NCBI GenBank assembly: GCA_935421135.1
Contig: OW285195.1
Coordinates: 7,292,701-7,356,700, forward strand
Source of the DNA: Bugulina stolonifera
Taxonomy: Eukaryota > Bryozoa > Gymnolaemata > Cheilostomatida > Bugulidae
Direction: 5' to 3'
Length of the DNA stretch: 64,000 bases
Part shown: one piece after another, positions 27,701 to 38,896 of the stretch
Numbering within the stretch: the first letter of the stretch is position 1
How the letters are laid out: each line of letters starts with the position of its first letter
Notes under the pieces: generated by a model
Told to the model about the DNA's origin: nothing
Databases searched by the model: none
What the model saw: only the letters and a program-made list of their open reading frames with translations
Translations under genes and position numbers: made by a program

Positions 27701-30700
27701 AGAACAGGTGCACTAAGCTAGAATTGACAAAGAGAGCTCTAGAGGGAGATATTCAGAGAACCAAGCTAGTGCTCACTGATAAGGATACAGAAATACAGGT
27801 AGAAATACTTGTATGACTGGAGAGATCTCTATGCTTGATTGTCATACTCTGCCCATCTAATTTTATTGTCAAAAGACAATAGAGATGCTTTGAATAAAAA
27901 GACTTACATGTAAACCTGCTATAGTGTTTATTACTCCAATATAACATTTTTTGACACTCAACATTAACGAGTGAAGTAAATTGTATATGTTCTTCATCTG
28001 ACATTCTACTGTCTAGTCATCCATGGTGTCTGCCGCCACAGGTACTAAATGAGAGAATAGAGAACTTAGCCCGACAAACTCAGGAGATGGAGGGGCGTAA
28101 CCAGAGCCTCCAACTAACCGTTGACAGGCTTTCACTCACTCTGGCTAAGACTGAGGAAGAGGAGTCTGCACAGAAGGTAAACACCTATTGACTAGTTCTC
28201 TTACCATTTCACTTTCAGTTGAATGTTAGTGTGACTTGCTATAGTTAATGGCTCATGTTCTGGAAGGCTCTGTCCTTAAATAGTTCGCAGTCACTGAGCA
28301 ATTTGTTCATTTTCTAGTGGGAATTATGTGCTCTTGGAATTATCAACGCTGGTGCCCTAATGATTTTCAGTATAAGTCATGTAGAAATGACCTTCGAGGA
28401 ATTGCGGATATATTCTAGCAATCTTAACTTTAACCAGTTTACTAGCATAGCTATAGATTCACCTCTGTAATGAAGTCTGCTATTGGTGCCAAAAATCATC
28501 TAAAGATTTTAAGTTAATCCCTGTTGCTTTTTCATCTGACCTAAGAGCATAACATATTTATATTCTTCTAAATGGAAGTGACTATATTATATAACATGAT
28601 CTGTACGTTGACTATGTTACAGGACAGAGTACAGAGTCTGAACATGTCATTGTCAGAGAGCACGGCTGCTATTGGCGAGTTACAGGAAAGAGTACAACAG
28701 TTACAGAGAGCTCTGACCAGCTCTGAGCACGACAGACGAGTGCTGCAGGAGAGACTAGACACTACCAGGTAACACCTAAATGTGATATTGTCAAAGTACA
28801 CACATGCAGATGTATGGTATCAATTGTGCCTAATGTATAAAACTTGGTTATTTAAGCACCATGAGTGTATAGGTGAGAACAGTTACTACTATTATGTTAC
28901 CGGCTATTTACTTAGTTGTAGTTTTAGTAGGCATTGTACGTTAGCTCCTGAGATCATATGTAAACGCTTCTATTTCACAACTGCTTATAATATAATATAT
29001 ATATATAATATAAATATTGAATTTTGTATCGTCAGGTAGGATGTGGTATTTTCCTAGAGCTAGTATATATTATAAGAATAGATGAAATTGATGATGTTTG
29101 TTTATTTAATTGATTTTACTACTATATATTTTCGTACTTGTAAGTACTCATCAGGTACTTACAAGTACGAAAATATATACATGTAGTAGTAAAATGAATT
29201 AAATAAACAAACATCATCGATTTCATCTATTCTTATAATATATATAAAATAATACACATGTATATAATATAATATTGGTCACTGTGCCTTGGTTGCCATA
29301 GCAACGCATAATATTATATATGGTCATGTGACTGAACTGTGTTCTGCAGACAAGCCCAAAATGAGACAAAGAAGCAGAATCATTCTCTGATAGAGAGAGT
29401 TCAGTCCCTACAGGGAGAGCTTCAAGACAGTGAAGTGAGGAGAAACGAACTTGAGGGTCAAGTCAGACAAAGTCATACAGTAAGTACATCCAAAGTAGAC
29501 AGCAAGTATATAATAAGTGCAGAGATATCACACTTCAAGAGGTACTTGGTTAGTGTTGCCTCAGCTTGTAATGCTGCTCAAGGTCTTGAGAGCCCAAGCT
29601 GTTCACGGTAAATGCCTTCTCTACTAAGAAGTTAATAAAATAATATTCTCTTCCAATGACTACTGAAGTGAATGCCTATAGAATGTTACTGTACATTTAG
29701 TAAATATAAGATCTAGCACTGTTCAATCGCAGGACAGGAAATATGTCACAGTCTACATTTTATTGATTCTCTGCTGCAGCTGTTGGTTCAGAGGCAGGAG
29801 GCTGAGCAGGAGTTGAATCAGAGGCTACAGAAAATAGGGGGCGACAGACAGGCACTTCAAGAAAGAGTAGCCTCTCTTCAGAGGACTTTGGCTCAGATGG
29901 AAACTGATCAGAGGGAGGTGCACAGAACAGCAAGAGCTCTAGAGAAAGATAAGACAGCCTTGAAGAAGACTCTAGACAAGGTCAGTTGCTGTCAATGCTA
30001 CATGTGTTATAGTTACATAGGTCACTGTTATGGGTGATATACATATATGATGTCATCATTATATTGGTCTTGCTTAGAAGAATGCGTCATGGTTGTACAT
30101 TTCACAACTACATGTATCTATATACAATCATGTATATGTACATTACATCATAGGGCATGGTGAAATGAATTATGCGAGAAAAACTTCCCTTTTTATTGCT
30201 TTCACTCTGCGATGTTTCATATAACGCATTACCGCCTACTTTCATCTCTATCCATTGTACGTAGCGTCTGCTTTAGTGAATATTACGGAGAGCTATACAT
30301 AATTATTACGTAAATACACGGGCTGTTCAGACTATGTCAATCAATTGTTGAATATCTATCCAGGTGGAGAGGGAAAAACTCATGGGAGATGAAAGGGTTT
30401 CCAAGCAGGAGAGCGAGAAGACAAACCTTGGTGCCACTCTTTGCCGCCTGGAGGAAGAAAACATAGACCTACAGAGACAGGTGCAGAATCTGCAGGCTCA
30501 GCTGGCTGAGGTGGAGAGTCAACATGCTCAGAGGTGAGTTGTGCTCTCTTGTTTGTATGTCAGTCAGACTGACTGCTTGACTGATAGATCAACCAATGAA
30601 CCGACTGACTGGTTAGCTCACTAGTCCTACCTGTCATGAAATACTTCAATTATATAATATGAAGGGGTAAGTAAACAGATGACTACTAATATTTATGCTG

Positions 30701-32277
30701 GTAGGTTGATTGATTTGACCACAAGGCACAGAGCAGAAAATGAAATGGAGACAGAAAGACTGAGGTCTGCGCAGATACAAGCAGAGAGAACACTGGAGGC
30801 TAGGGAGAGGTCCCACAGGCAAAGGGTGAAGGGGCTGGAGGAACAAGTGGCTACACTCAAAGATCAGTTGGGACAAGAAATCAGGAAACGCCAGGCATAT
30901 ATCAGGTATATATACATATACATAATGTGATCTCATGGTCCCATCTATTAGCACATGGTCCCATCTATTAGCACATGATCCCATCTATTAGCACATGGTC
31001 TATTCTTTTAGCATGAGATCCTACCTACATGTACATGATGGTAATTTTCTAGCCAGTGGTCAACTTGGGTAAAATGTGCTTAGACAATTACAGTAAATTG
31101 CAATATTGACAAAAGTCTCGATTCTGGAAACCTGTTAGTTTTCAATCAATGCTGCCCCAAATGACCAGCACCATGAGCAGTCATAAGCTAATGATGATAA
31201 CCAGAGGTTGTCCTCTCTGAAGTGTGCCAGAACAACCCTACATTTTAGCTAGTTCTCAATATAATACGGTGGTCAATAATGTACACGTATATAGTTGTAT
31301 GTCATCCTATTTAGTGGCTTACCAACCCGAACATGGAGGTAATACTGTTTGCCACAGCTACCCTGTCTATTATTTCCTGTTGGTCAGTAGTGTGCTGTGA
31401 TTGACTGCCGATATGTCATGTTATGTCCGTGTGTCGTTCTCTGTTACTCCATTTCCGTTCAACCTTATACGTTGACCGTTGAGCAATTCCAATGTGAATG
31501 TTATACTATTTTAATGATTTATTGTTTTCTTTGGGAACAGTATCCCATTCATTGAGTTTGAAATTTAAATAAACAATCCGACTGCAACTCACAACTGAAA
31601 TGTTTTTTAGTCGGTCAGCTCGCACAGGAGATGACATCAGGGAGATAAGAAACATACTTGACACATCATTGAGCAATGTAGCCCGTGATCCAAACCTTGA
31701 TAGTATCCTACTCGAACAGGAAGTTAAAAAGTTGGATGAGTCAATTGGAGGTAAGGCTACATTTGGGGTGCATTTATTTTATCACCAAAGCTATTCCTGT
31801 TTTAGTGAATTAAATTAACCAATCACAACTCGTATATCTTATGATGACATAAGACTGCAGAGCTCAGTTCTTTGGTTACAAACTCGAAGGGACTACATAT
31901 TAGGTTCCTTACATGACTGACATGCGTCACAGCTCTGCACTTTACTCAGTAATACCATGGAGTCTAGAGTTATAACTATAAACATACAGACATGCATATC
32001 TCTGATAACCTTATCCACACAATCACAATGTAATATAGAGATTCAGTGTGTCCTTTGTGCATTTATTTTTCTAAGTGTCAAGTCTTCTTTCCACCGTATT
32101 GTTTCTCCAGGTCGTGCTTCACCAGTCAGAGGGAGCCCTAGAAGACGTTCCCCCACCAGAAGTAGCTCTCCCCTCAGGCTAGGTCGACTCACATCTACAC
32201 CTACCCTGGGAGCGCGACCAAACAGACGCAATGTCAGCCCAAGTCCCCATAGTAGCCTTAGAGCACGTAGAATGTAG
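3795..32277 (+). CDS. CROCC: rootletin, ciliary rootlet coiled-coil protein
   Basis: Forty coding exons give 6,423 nt in one frame, 2,140 residues; human rootletin is about 2,017. Exons: 3795-3833, 5903-6040, 6634-6780, 12569-12760, 13110-13184, 13584-13700, 14474-14644, 14918-15151, 15356-15453, 15690-15872, 16194-16325, 16649-16876, 17203-17317, 17507-17643, 17940-18109, 18558-18706, 19154-19357, 19730-19906, 20142-20286, 20493-20662, 20842-21021, 21185-21324, 22147-22285, 22696-22789, 23191-23376, 23521-23765, 24059-24265, 24480-24702, 24893-25143, 25899-26016, 26705-26877, 27643-27798, 28042-28176, 28623-28768, 29350-29479, 29780-29980, 30364-30533, 30705-30905, 31611-31750, 32111-32277. 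Every junction is GT-AG and phase-consistent. Diagnostic segments: LEQALRL, YFSAEHSRLLNLWR, ARRELQELRRQIKMLD, DLDPEAVR and ERTLEARERSHRQRVKGLEE. The protein polymerises into the striated rootlet at the base of cilia and in centrosome linkers. Almost all of it is coiled coil, broken by Ser/Pro/Arg linkers. Confidence 0.96.
6781..12568 (+). other. rootletin intron 3, 5.8 kb
   Basis: The largest intron of the gene. It holds a GTRGT-rich low-complexity patch near 9110-9235, many TACATGTA and GTAGGCCTAC palindromes (for example 11050-11110) and a possible alternative first exon at 10866-10892. No transposon with clear ends was found, and no other coding exon is required between exons 3 and 4, because the protein is continuous with the vertebrate pattern. 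Confidence 0.6.
10866..10892 (+). CDS. candidate alternative first coding exon of rootletin
   Basis: ATG followed by SYYSDSDP ends in phase 0 at a strong donor (CCT/gtgagt). Exon 4 (12569) also starts in phase 0, so splicing would give MSYYSDSDP-LEQALRL, a shorter rootletin lacking exons 1-3. A second in-frame start or transcript evidence is not visible. Inference only. Confidence 0.35.
12569..15872 (+). CDS. CROCC: rootletin exons 4-10 (first rod segment)
   Basis: Exon 4 begins LEQALRLAGG and holds KRKLQAYQDGQQRQ. Exon 7 holds TNDWQRAREELE. Exon 8 holds FNEYFSAEHSRLLNLWR, FRRQFTEMK and TERDL, one of the most conserved non-repetitive stretches of the family. Exons 9 and 10 use phase-2 junctions. 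The segment is continuous coiled coil. Confidence 0.95.
15897..15989. repeat. 31-bp tandem repeat, 3 copies
   Basis: Three imperfect units starting GTGATGTCATT lie within rootletin intron 10, beginning about 25 bp after the exon. A fourth, diverged unit may follow. Confidence 0.7.
16194..17317 (+). CDS. CROCC: rootletin exons 11-13 (first Ser/Pro/Arg linker and next coil)
   Basis: Exons 11-12 encode RTARSPSPVQRSPRP, SSRAKSRSPHRPRSPAF and then VQAALNKRQLQVSELRARL. The SP/RSP-rich linker at about residues 480-525 corresponds to the proline-directed linker of vertebrate rootletin that precedes the same coil. Such sites suit CDK or MAPK-type kinases; phosphorylation is inference. Confidence 0.92.
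17124..17194. repeat. 16-bp tandem repeat, about 4 copies
   Basis: Units of the form TGATGTCTATGTRGTV repeat head to tail and end nine bases before rootletin exon 13, so they abut the polypyrimidine and acceptor region. Confidence 0.75.
17361..17469. repeat. 33-bp tandem repeat, 3 copies
   Basis: Three units containing ATCAGGTGATATAATAT lie between rootletin exons 13 and 14 and fill much of that 189-bp intron. Confidence 0.8.
17507..24265 (+). CDS. CROCC: rootletin exons 14-27 (central rod)
   Basis: Continuous heptad-rich sequence. Landmarks in order: KEELVEVKEQLNKALLEKD (exon 15), ALNEGLAQDKVELNKLV (16), GEIASLRSNLQ (20), MFAENEKQQ (21), ISNLEMELRKF (23) and ARRELQELRRQIKMLDGEK (26). Exon 26 is the best-conserved stretch against vertebrate rootletin. 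All 14 exons are phase-matched, with lengths of 94-245 nt typical of coiled-coil genes. Confidence 0.95.
24480..25143 (+). CDS. CROCC: rootletin exons 28-29 (second Ser/Pro/Arg linker)
   Basis: After LASIHSSLRRSIGF come RSQSPRRRPTSPS, GSPIPRTGSPDRTRSRS and TSPIRRTLSPSRA, then DLDPEAVRVALREYV. The order LRSALRR, proline-rich linker, DLDPEAVR is the same in vertebrate rootletin and fixes orthology. Exons join in phase 1. Confidence 0.95.
25899..30905 (+). CDS. CROCC: rootletin exons 30-38 (C-terminal rod)
   Basis: Landmarks: LNGQLAEL (30), LMLQEETIRRNERERK (31), LQLTVDRLSLTLAK (33), LTSSEHDRRVLQERLD (34), LEKDKTALKKTLDK (36) and TLEARERSHRQRVKGLEEQV (38). The last motif is where vertebrate rootletin is about to end; here the coil runs on into two more exons. 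Confidence 0.95.
26942..27041. repeat. 25-bp tandem repeat, 4 copies
   Basis: Units AGCTGTGTTTCCATATTC plus TAATATC repeat four times; the first two are identical. It starts 64 bp past rootletin exon 31. Confidence 0.85.
29064..29246. repeat. 183-bp near-perfect palindrome (MITE-like)
   Basis: Arms of about 84 and 92 bp are complementary with few mismatches around the loop TCATCAG. The stem centre is CTTGTAAGTAC against GTACTTACAAG. It lies in rootletin intron 34 within an AT-rich tract ending in TATA repeats. Terminal duplications cannot be separated from the TA-rich flanks. A transcript would form a long hairpin. Confidence 0.85.
30934..31013. repeat. 20-bp tandem repeat, 4 copies
   Basis: CATGGTCCCATCTATTAGCA is repeated four times, the first two units identical and the fourth diverged. 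It begins 29 bp after rootletin exon 38. Confidence 0.85.
31611..32277 (+). CDS. CROCC: rootletin exons 39-40 (C-terminal extension)
   Basis: Exon 39 encodes RSARTGDDIREIRNILDTSL and ends DESIGG; exon 40 encodes GRASPVRGSPRRRSPTRSSS, then LRLGRL and a basic tail ending RARRM before TAG. Together they add about 100 residues beyond the ERTLEARER motif, including a third Ser/Pro/Arg block. The extension is real by splice phase; its function is unknown. Confidence 0.88.
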
Positions 32278-33240
32278 CCAGGGTATAAAATCAGTTTATA
32301 GGTGTCAACTTTCTTCTGGTGATTACAATATTTGCTCATAATTATATCCAACACATTATATGGAACTAGTTTTACCTGTAGTATTCCTAGTTTGATTGCA
32401 AAGGGGAGACAACTTATTAATTATTGTTCAATTGTTATCATTTCTATAATTATTCTATTTAAGGTTATAATAATCTATACTGGAATATTTAGGATAGGCC
32501 ATAGGTTTAACAGCTTAGGTTGTGTGAGTGTGAAGTCGTTTAGTGTGCCAAATGCTGTCTAACATTATCATTAACAGCAGGTCAAGTAGGAAAATCAGTG
32601 TGCAGTGCTTGCAGTTTATTTCATGTATGTTAATAACAAAGCTAACTATTAGTTACACTCCACTAGTAGTAGTACTAGTTACTGATTACAAGTTACTTGC
32701 TAACTGTTAGTGGAACTAGAACTTGTGACTATCAGTTATCGATTTGTAAGTAGTGACTGCTAGTAACTCCCCACAGCTTACTACTAGTTACTTGTCAGTT
32801 CTTCCTTTTTGGTTTTTCTCTGCACTCTATAGTCTTCTTTATGCCGTCCAAAGAGCCTTTTATGGAATATATTTATTGAGAATTTCCTGTCAATAATCTT
32901 GCTTTTACAGAGAAAGTTTGCCCTTTTGAATTGAAAGAGTTATTCTTTTTATGGTTATGGGTACATAACTCCGAAGAACTACTCTGAATTAGTAGTACTC
33001 AATTATAAAACACTTCAGATGTTTCAGGAATTATTGACTCAAATATTATACATAATTTTTGTGGTTTTTATCTTCTACTATTTTGCATTATGTTGGTATT
33101 TTAGATGCTTGATGAATATAATAACAGTGTTTATTATTTATTGACTGTTTGTCTTCTTAGATGGTAGATCTTTCCTTTTATTTTATACTATTTATACTAT
33201 GAAAAGAATAAAATAATTGTATGCAAGTATAACATCCAAT
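32278..33240 (+). other. rootletin 3' untranslated region
   Basis: No frame continues past the TAG. The first canonical AATAAA is at 33207-33212, giving a 3' UTR of about 950 nt. It contains TAGTTACT-rich low-complexity sequence near 32640-32780 and one GGGGAGACAACTT copy at 32402. Confidence 0.6.
33207..33212 (+). terminator. rootletin poly(A) signal
   Basis: AATAAA within gaaaagAATAAAataattg is the first canonical signal after the stop codon. Confidence 0.65.
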
Positions 33241-33245
33241 TTATT
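33240..33245 (-). terminator. poly(A) signal of the hydrolase-like gene
   Basis: TTTATT on plus reads AATAAA on minus, about 350 nt past the stop of the hydrolase-like gene. It lies just beyond the rootletin signal, so the two mature 3' ends probably overlap or abut. Confidence 0.6.
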
Positions 33246-33597
33246 GCTTGTAACACTATGCCAGTAACACAAAAATGCTATCCCTACTACATGGAATAAC
33301 ATTGATAGTGATGGCAAACAATTATAATATGTAGCAAAATGTACAGTATATTATAAAATGTACAACTCGTACTGTACAGTCTGTGCACCCTACAGTCCAC
33401 TAGTCAATATATTCCATTTCCTACATGATGAAATGTGATTGTACTCCTAAGTGTTAAAATTTATCATAAAAGCAAGTTTGAACAAAATATACAATGTCAG
33501 TACTGTAACAACAAGTTTACAGTGAGCTGGTGTATTCAAATTAAAGAGAACACAATTCCAAATTTCAATTGCGTATTCTGATAACTCCAACTTTGTA

Positions 33598-36500
33598 CTA
33601 TGAAGTCAGAACTTTACCTTTCCTAAAATCTCTGACGGCCTGACGTACAAGACTAGTTAGTTTACTCAGTGTGGCTCCACGCAGGGAGCCATGTATACTT
33701 TCAGAAGGTGTCTCCACAACAGTAATCTGCAAGTAAGATAGACATATCATGTAATATCAATGCATGGGTTGTTTATAGTCACCAGTCATTTGGAATCCTT
33801 CAAAAGATGCACCCAGTAACAAGTATTTTGACTCTACAGAGATTGTCTACTCATTGATAGCAACTTGTTAGGTTAATATATTTTGCAAATTTGGAGATGC
33901 CATCACATTTGATTCACATGATCATATAAACATTAACATATACTGCAGAAACATGCCCGCCAATAGAGTATATAAGTGGTGCACAAAAATCACCTATAGC
34001 TTATGTAGGCAGCAGTATTGTGCAAGCTAAAAGGGGTAATGATAATTCCAATTTTTAGACATAACCAATAATCAAGTTGGTGAGTGTAAACAGTGGAGCA
34101 AAATATAAAACTGTTCACTCAAGTTGCGGGTTTCTATAACTCACCTGTTCTGCAGGGATTTGTAGACTGGCAGCTAAATTACTTTTGGCATTCTGCCATA
34201 TATCATTGAGGTCTTCACTCATATTCTTATCATATTTATTTCTGTACAGAACAGTATAGTTAAGGGACTTGGGGAATGGCTTCACTGAACTCAAAGTCTG
34301 AAAAATTATACGCGCTGTTAAATTGAGTCATGTTACATAATTTTTATAAATAGACAACATGGAGACCTACCAATCGCATATTTGTCTGGTTTCTCCGTAG
34401 AATGAAAGGGACAACATATACATGTACAATCTAATATGCATGCAAGTGATATCTAAACTGAGATTAAAATTCATTCACTGAATTATAATACAAAACATGG
34501 CCACATACATGTAGGTCTGTCTATACACTTGAATTTGTAAAGATTGATTTTGCTAATCTCTGTCAGCACAGAAGTTCAGAGTTGAGTTATTGTCAACAAA
34601 AGTTTTAACCAAGTGCCAACTGTAAACACAAGACAGGGGTGGGGGTCAATATTTACCATATTTACCTTAATCTGATGGAGGGAATCTAGAACCCCAGCTA
34701 ACTCATCCACTGCCGACTTGAGATGTTTAGGATGACAAGATAAGTGTAACTGTCTAGCTGTGATATTCTCCCCTGAAAGAGTACTCCAGTAGGGGGGTAG
34801 TTCAGACAACCCCGTAATTAGTGCTAGTCTGTTTAGCCCCAGTGCACCAGTCAGTTGTGTAGCCTACAACAGTTCCAAGTGTAGTATTATACAATACTAC
34901 ACACCTACTGGTGAGTATTCAATCCATAGATACAAGAGGGGACAACTTACATAATACAGAAAATAACATCAATCATAGCAAACGCATTGCAATAACTTTT
35001 ACTTAGCATATGTATATACCCAACTATTGCTAGTCTAATATAAAAACCACAAACCATACATTTACATTACAACATGATATACATCTATGCATACATGCAG
35101 ACTATACATACTACATACAGCGGCCGTAGACAGGGAGGTGCACTATGCTATGCTATACTGCACAGTACTAAACTGTAGTAGTACAAGATACATTTGAGAG
35201 ATCTTAGGAATAAATCATAAAATCTCAAAAATGTGTCCTGTACTACTATTCATGACACACTACTAAACTGTATATTGTACTAAATACCACACTGTACTAC
35301 ACCGTACCTGAAGAGGATAAAGTATATCTGTCTTCCAGTGGTGTAGCCAACGTTGAGAAGTAAATAGTTCACTGCTAAGGGGGTCAATCAGTATTACTTG
35401 TGATATCTGACTATCATACATGTGAGAGTAAAATCTGCAACAAATAACAAATATACCTACTACTCAAAGATTAAAATTATGAAATTATACAAGTATTACA
35501 ACAGTACAACTGTTGATGGCAACATTGTGAATTCACTAAGTGGCAATTATGTGCAAGTTGCAATGTTAAATTAACTGTTTAGGAAATGTTAAAAAACAAT
35601 ATCCAGTCATAATAAAGTAGTATCTCAGAAGCCAACCATGCCACCATAAATATTAATACAATTAATTTTATTATTATGCTTCTAGAAACAACACTGGTGA
35701 TATTTTGATGTTATTACCTACTAGTGTTTCAGAAACATTTACTAATACTATATAAAACTGAAGACTGGCAACATAGAGAAAGTAGTAGTATAATATGATG
35801 TTTTAATTCCCCAAAAGAATGATTAGTAAACACTAGTAAATGGAACTAATAATTACGAATTTCATCTAAAAACTATTCCATTTCAGGAATGTTCTGAAGC
35901 CAGACAAAAATTAAATTCCTCAAACACTATTCAAAAACATAGTTATGATTTTCTAAAGGATCAATAAAAATATCTATGATCCACACCGAGTAAACCCCAT
36001 GATGGTACCAATACAGTACTAGGTAATTGAGACAAATTCACCGCCAAGGAGATAAAAATATTGCACACTTCAAGCGAACTTTTCACAACATGGCTGACTT
36101 TCATACTTCTGCATACCTGGATGTAAGAGCGCCGAGCTCTAAGCCTACAAGTATGAATGGCAGCGGCTGCGAGCTGGACTCAGAGACGAGTCTCTTCAAA
36201 TCATCTGACATCCTCTCTACAGTAAACTCCTGGCTCATGGTTGATTTATCGGGAGTCGTCTGCTCTTCTATCAACAAGGTATGATATTCATGAACAGTAA
36301 TAGAGTATGAAATTATACATTTTTAACACCATGCTAAAGTAAAGTATATCAGTTGTCAGTTATCCCCATAGTTTGCCAGGGAATTATAACAGTTAGTACT
36401 TCCAACACAGTGATTACGATTCAGGTAGAACCAGCCACCAATGCATTACCTCTACATATCGAATCTGGTATGTATTAAGTTTACCTGCATACGGCTTGGT

Positions 36501-38717
36501 AATCATTAAACACTCAGGCCATCATTCAATATGAACTAATGAGAATGTAGTCTCAAAGAGAATCACATAAAATGGTTAATCTTTCATACAAGCGAACCAT
36601 TCATCATTCAGTCACAAAGCTAGGTCACGGGTACCTTATAATATTCTGCAATAAGCAGAGTTTTAATGAAATGGACAATTTTAAACAGCTGTCTTAGAGG
36701 GAAACCTTACACATAGTTCTAGCAGAATGAGAGTAATTTCCTTGGAAAAGGACAACTCCCAAGTTGACTGCCGACAGTTCAAACACTACAACCGGACAGG
36801 TCTCTGTGAACAAACCCCTTCATATAAAAACTTCGCAATTTATGGTTGTAAAATTTCTCCTTTCTAAATCAAAGAATACCACTAGACCTCTCTTCCACTG
36901 AAAATTAGTTCTATAATATTATACTAGTATTATATTGATTAGGTTTCTAGTAATTTAAAGAATTACTTGAATTAAAGAAAATAATTTAAAATTCTTAAAA
37001 TATTTTTACAATTTCTTGGAGAATTTAAACTAATGAATTAGTATTATAATTAAATAATATACAACTATGCAAACTGAAGTATTGTTATTTAAAATTAGCG
37101 GAATGATAATAACATAGTGTGGCTATAAGATGTTACGGAACATTACTAGCCCAACCAAGGGTAACAGTAACAATAACTATAACACCACAAACCTATTCAA
37201 ACCTGTACTAAGATTTATAAATCAAAATTTTAATTCACATTCAATTACATGTACACTGTATCTAATATTGCACTAAATCAATCCGGATGATCGATCTTCG
37301 GGAGTGGCAGTTGTACTCATATTATTAAGTTCTCTGGCCCTCCTTGTCAAACACTGGATACTACATCAGTTAAATTTCTGACAGGATAACTGACTGCGGG
37401 AATCAGCTCGGCAGTTTTAAATGGGAAGGCAATTCTAAAATTCAAATTTGATTTACACACATTTCTTACCTTCAGTGTTCAAGTATTTACGGCTTGGGGC
37501 AGGTCTATCACTGAACCCTACACCAGCTCTGTCATACGCACAAACTCTCGTCATTTTCTCCAGTTGCTTTCTTACATCACCCCAGATATCTGATGATATT
37601 CCTACATATCAGACAATGTGCATTGATGGTCTAATTTACTATGAAAGGGAAACTGAAATCTATGCACAAAATTGATTGGTCAGCTGTCACAACTTTAGAA
37701 TGGCAACAATACAAATCCCCAAAAATAGTAAAAAATTTGTTTAATTCTCAATTTTCACAGACGTGTGCATGAATAAGTAAAAATAGGTTTCTTGGTAAAG
37801 AAGTTTGAAATTTTGGTTACTATAACCTTATTTAGGAATATATCACTTGTACATTAGAACTGCGATGGATATTAATTACAATACTCAGCAATAGTACCTG
37901 CCGGGCTCTCCAGAATAAGCGTAGGAGCCCCTTTACCAGTGCAGTGTAGCATGAGTTTCTGTCCCTGACCTACATCATAGTGCAGTGCAGTAGTGGGAAC
38001 TAAGGCTACGTGCTCACTCTGTAGACTAGTGTAGTTGAGAAGGGGAGGGATTACTACAGCTATAAGTATCCACTTTAAAACACTCCACATGCCCCATAGA
38101 CATCTGAGTGAAATACACATGATAAATGTGAACATTATTATTCATTAGGCCTACTCATACCAAATCAGTATCATACTGGTACATGGACATTGCTGCAGTT
38201 AATTCACAAAGACATAAGGTAATGACATATTAAATCTCCAATTCATAGGGACTGATCAAATTTGCGTGCTGACCCGACTAAGATTACTCTGAAAATTTAC
38301 AGATCAAAACAGCACCATTAAATTAGTGGGAAACCAGAATGGTGAATAGAAATCATGTAGCATGTGAATTGTGTTAGAGTCGATATTCAGCAAAAGTGAC
38401 TACTAAACCAACACGACTTGTTGCAAATGAGTTCATTCATTTATTTTCAGTACAAATTAGTTTTACACCCACCAATTCCAATTACCTGGATCAGTGATTT
38501 TGCTGAAACTGTACAATTAATTGAACTAGTATTGACCAATGCTTACTAAAGATATAACCTAGCACATTCTCATAGTATTGTTCAATTACCGTGTGAAATT
38601 CCCTGTCGTAGATTCGTTATTCTGTTCTTTCGGCTTAGACTTCTCACTAGAATTGTTCTTCACGTCAGCATTTTTATGATTATTTTGAGTACGCTGCCGT
38701 AAGGTAGACTTAGTCAT
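33598..38717 (-). CDS. membrane-anchored alpha/beta-hydrolase-fold protein with altered nucleophile
   Basis: Eight exons, 38717-38590, 38103-37898, 37601-37470, 36267-36117, 35434-35308, 34863-34666, 34297-34145 and 33726-33598, all GT-AG and in phase, give 1,224 nt and 407 residues. The N terminus (1-43) is polar. One transmembrane segment follows at about 46-66 (WSVLKWILIAVVIPPLL). The hydrolase fold then runs VGQGQKLMLHCTGKGAPTLI, LESPAG, VCAYDRAGVGFSDRP, PFILVGLELGALTSRFY, VILIDP. The elbow G197-L-E-L-G201 stands where active members have G-x-S-x-G, so Glu199 replaces the nucleophile serine. His377, near the end, could be the triad histidine. The family resembles bacterial and animal DVGGxxLHxxCTGxGxPTVxLE hydrolases. 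It is either a pseudoenzyme or uses other chemistry; substrate unknown. Fold and exon structure are firm. Confidence 0.9.
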
Positions 38718-38896
38718 CTGGAGCTAGTAATCAACACATAAAATTAACATTACATACCCATACTGCAGCATACAAATACACACGATAGAGTATAACCACA
38801 GTGAGTGCATCAGCCAGTGGCTGGCTCTCGCCCGGGGCCAGTCACTGAGAGTGAGTCTAGTGGAAGTCAGTCACCCACTCTCAGTGATTGACGAAG
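38718..38896. other. upstream region of the hydrolase-like gene
   Basis: Probable promoter and 5' UTR of the minus-strand gene. It contains a short GC-rich stretch (CTCGCCCGGGGCCAG) and complementary CTGAGAGTGAG / CACTCTCAG segments that can form a hairpin. No TATA box is seen. Confidence 0.4.

Noticed and set aside
33598..38717. First impression of a GPI-transamidase PIG-S gene
   Set aside because: Joining the exons gave an alpha/beta-hydrolase fold (CTGKGAPTLI, AYDRAGVGFSDR, VILIDP), which PIG-S does not have.
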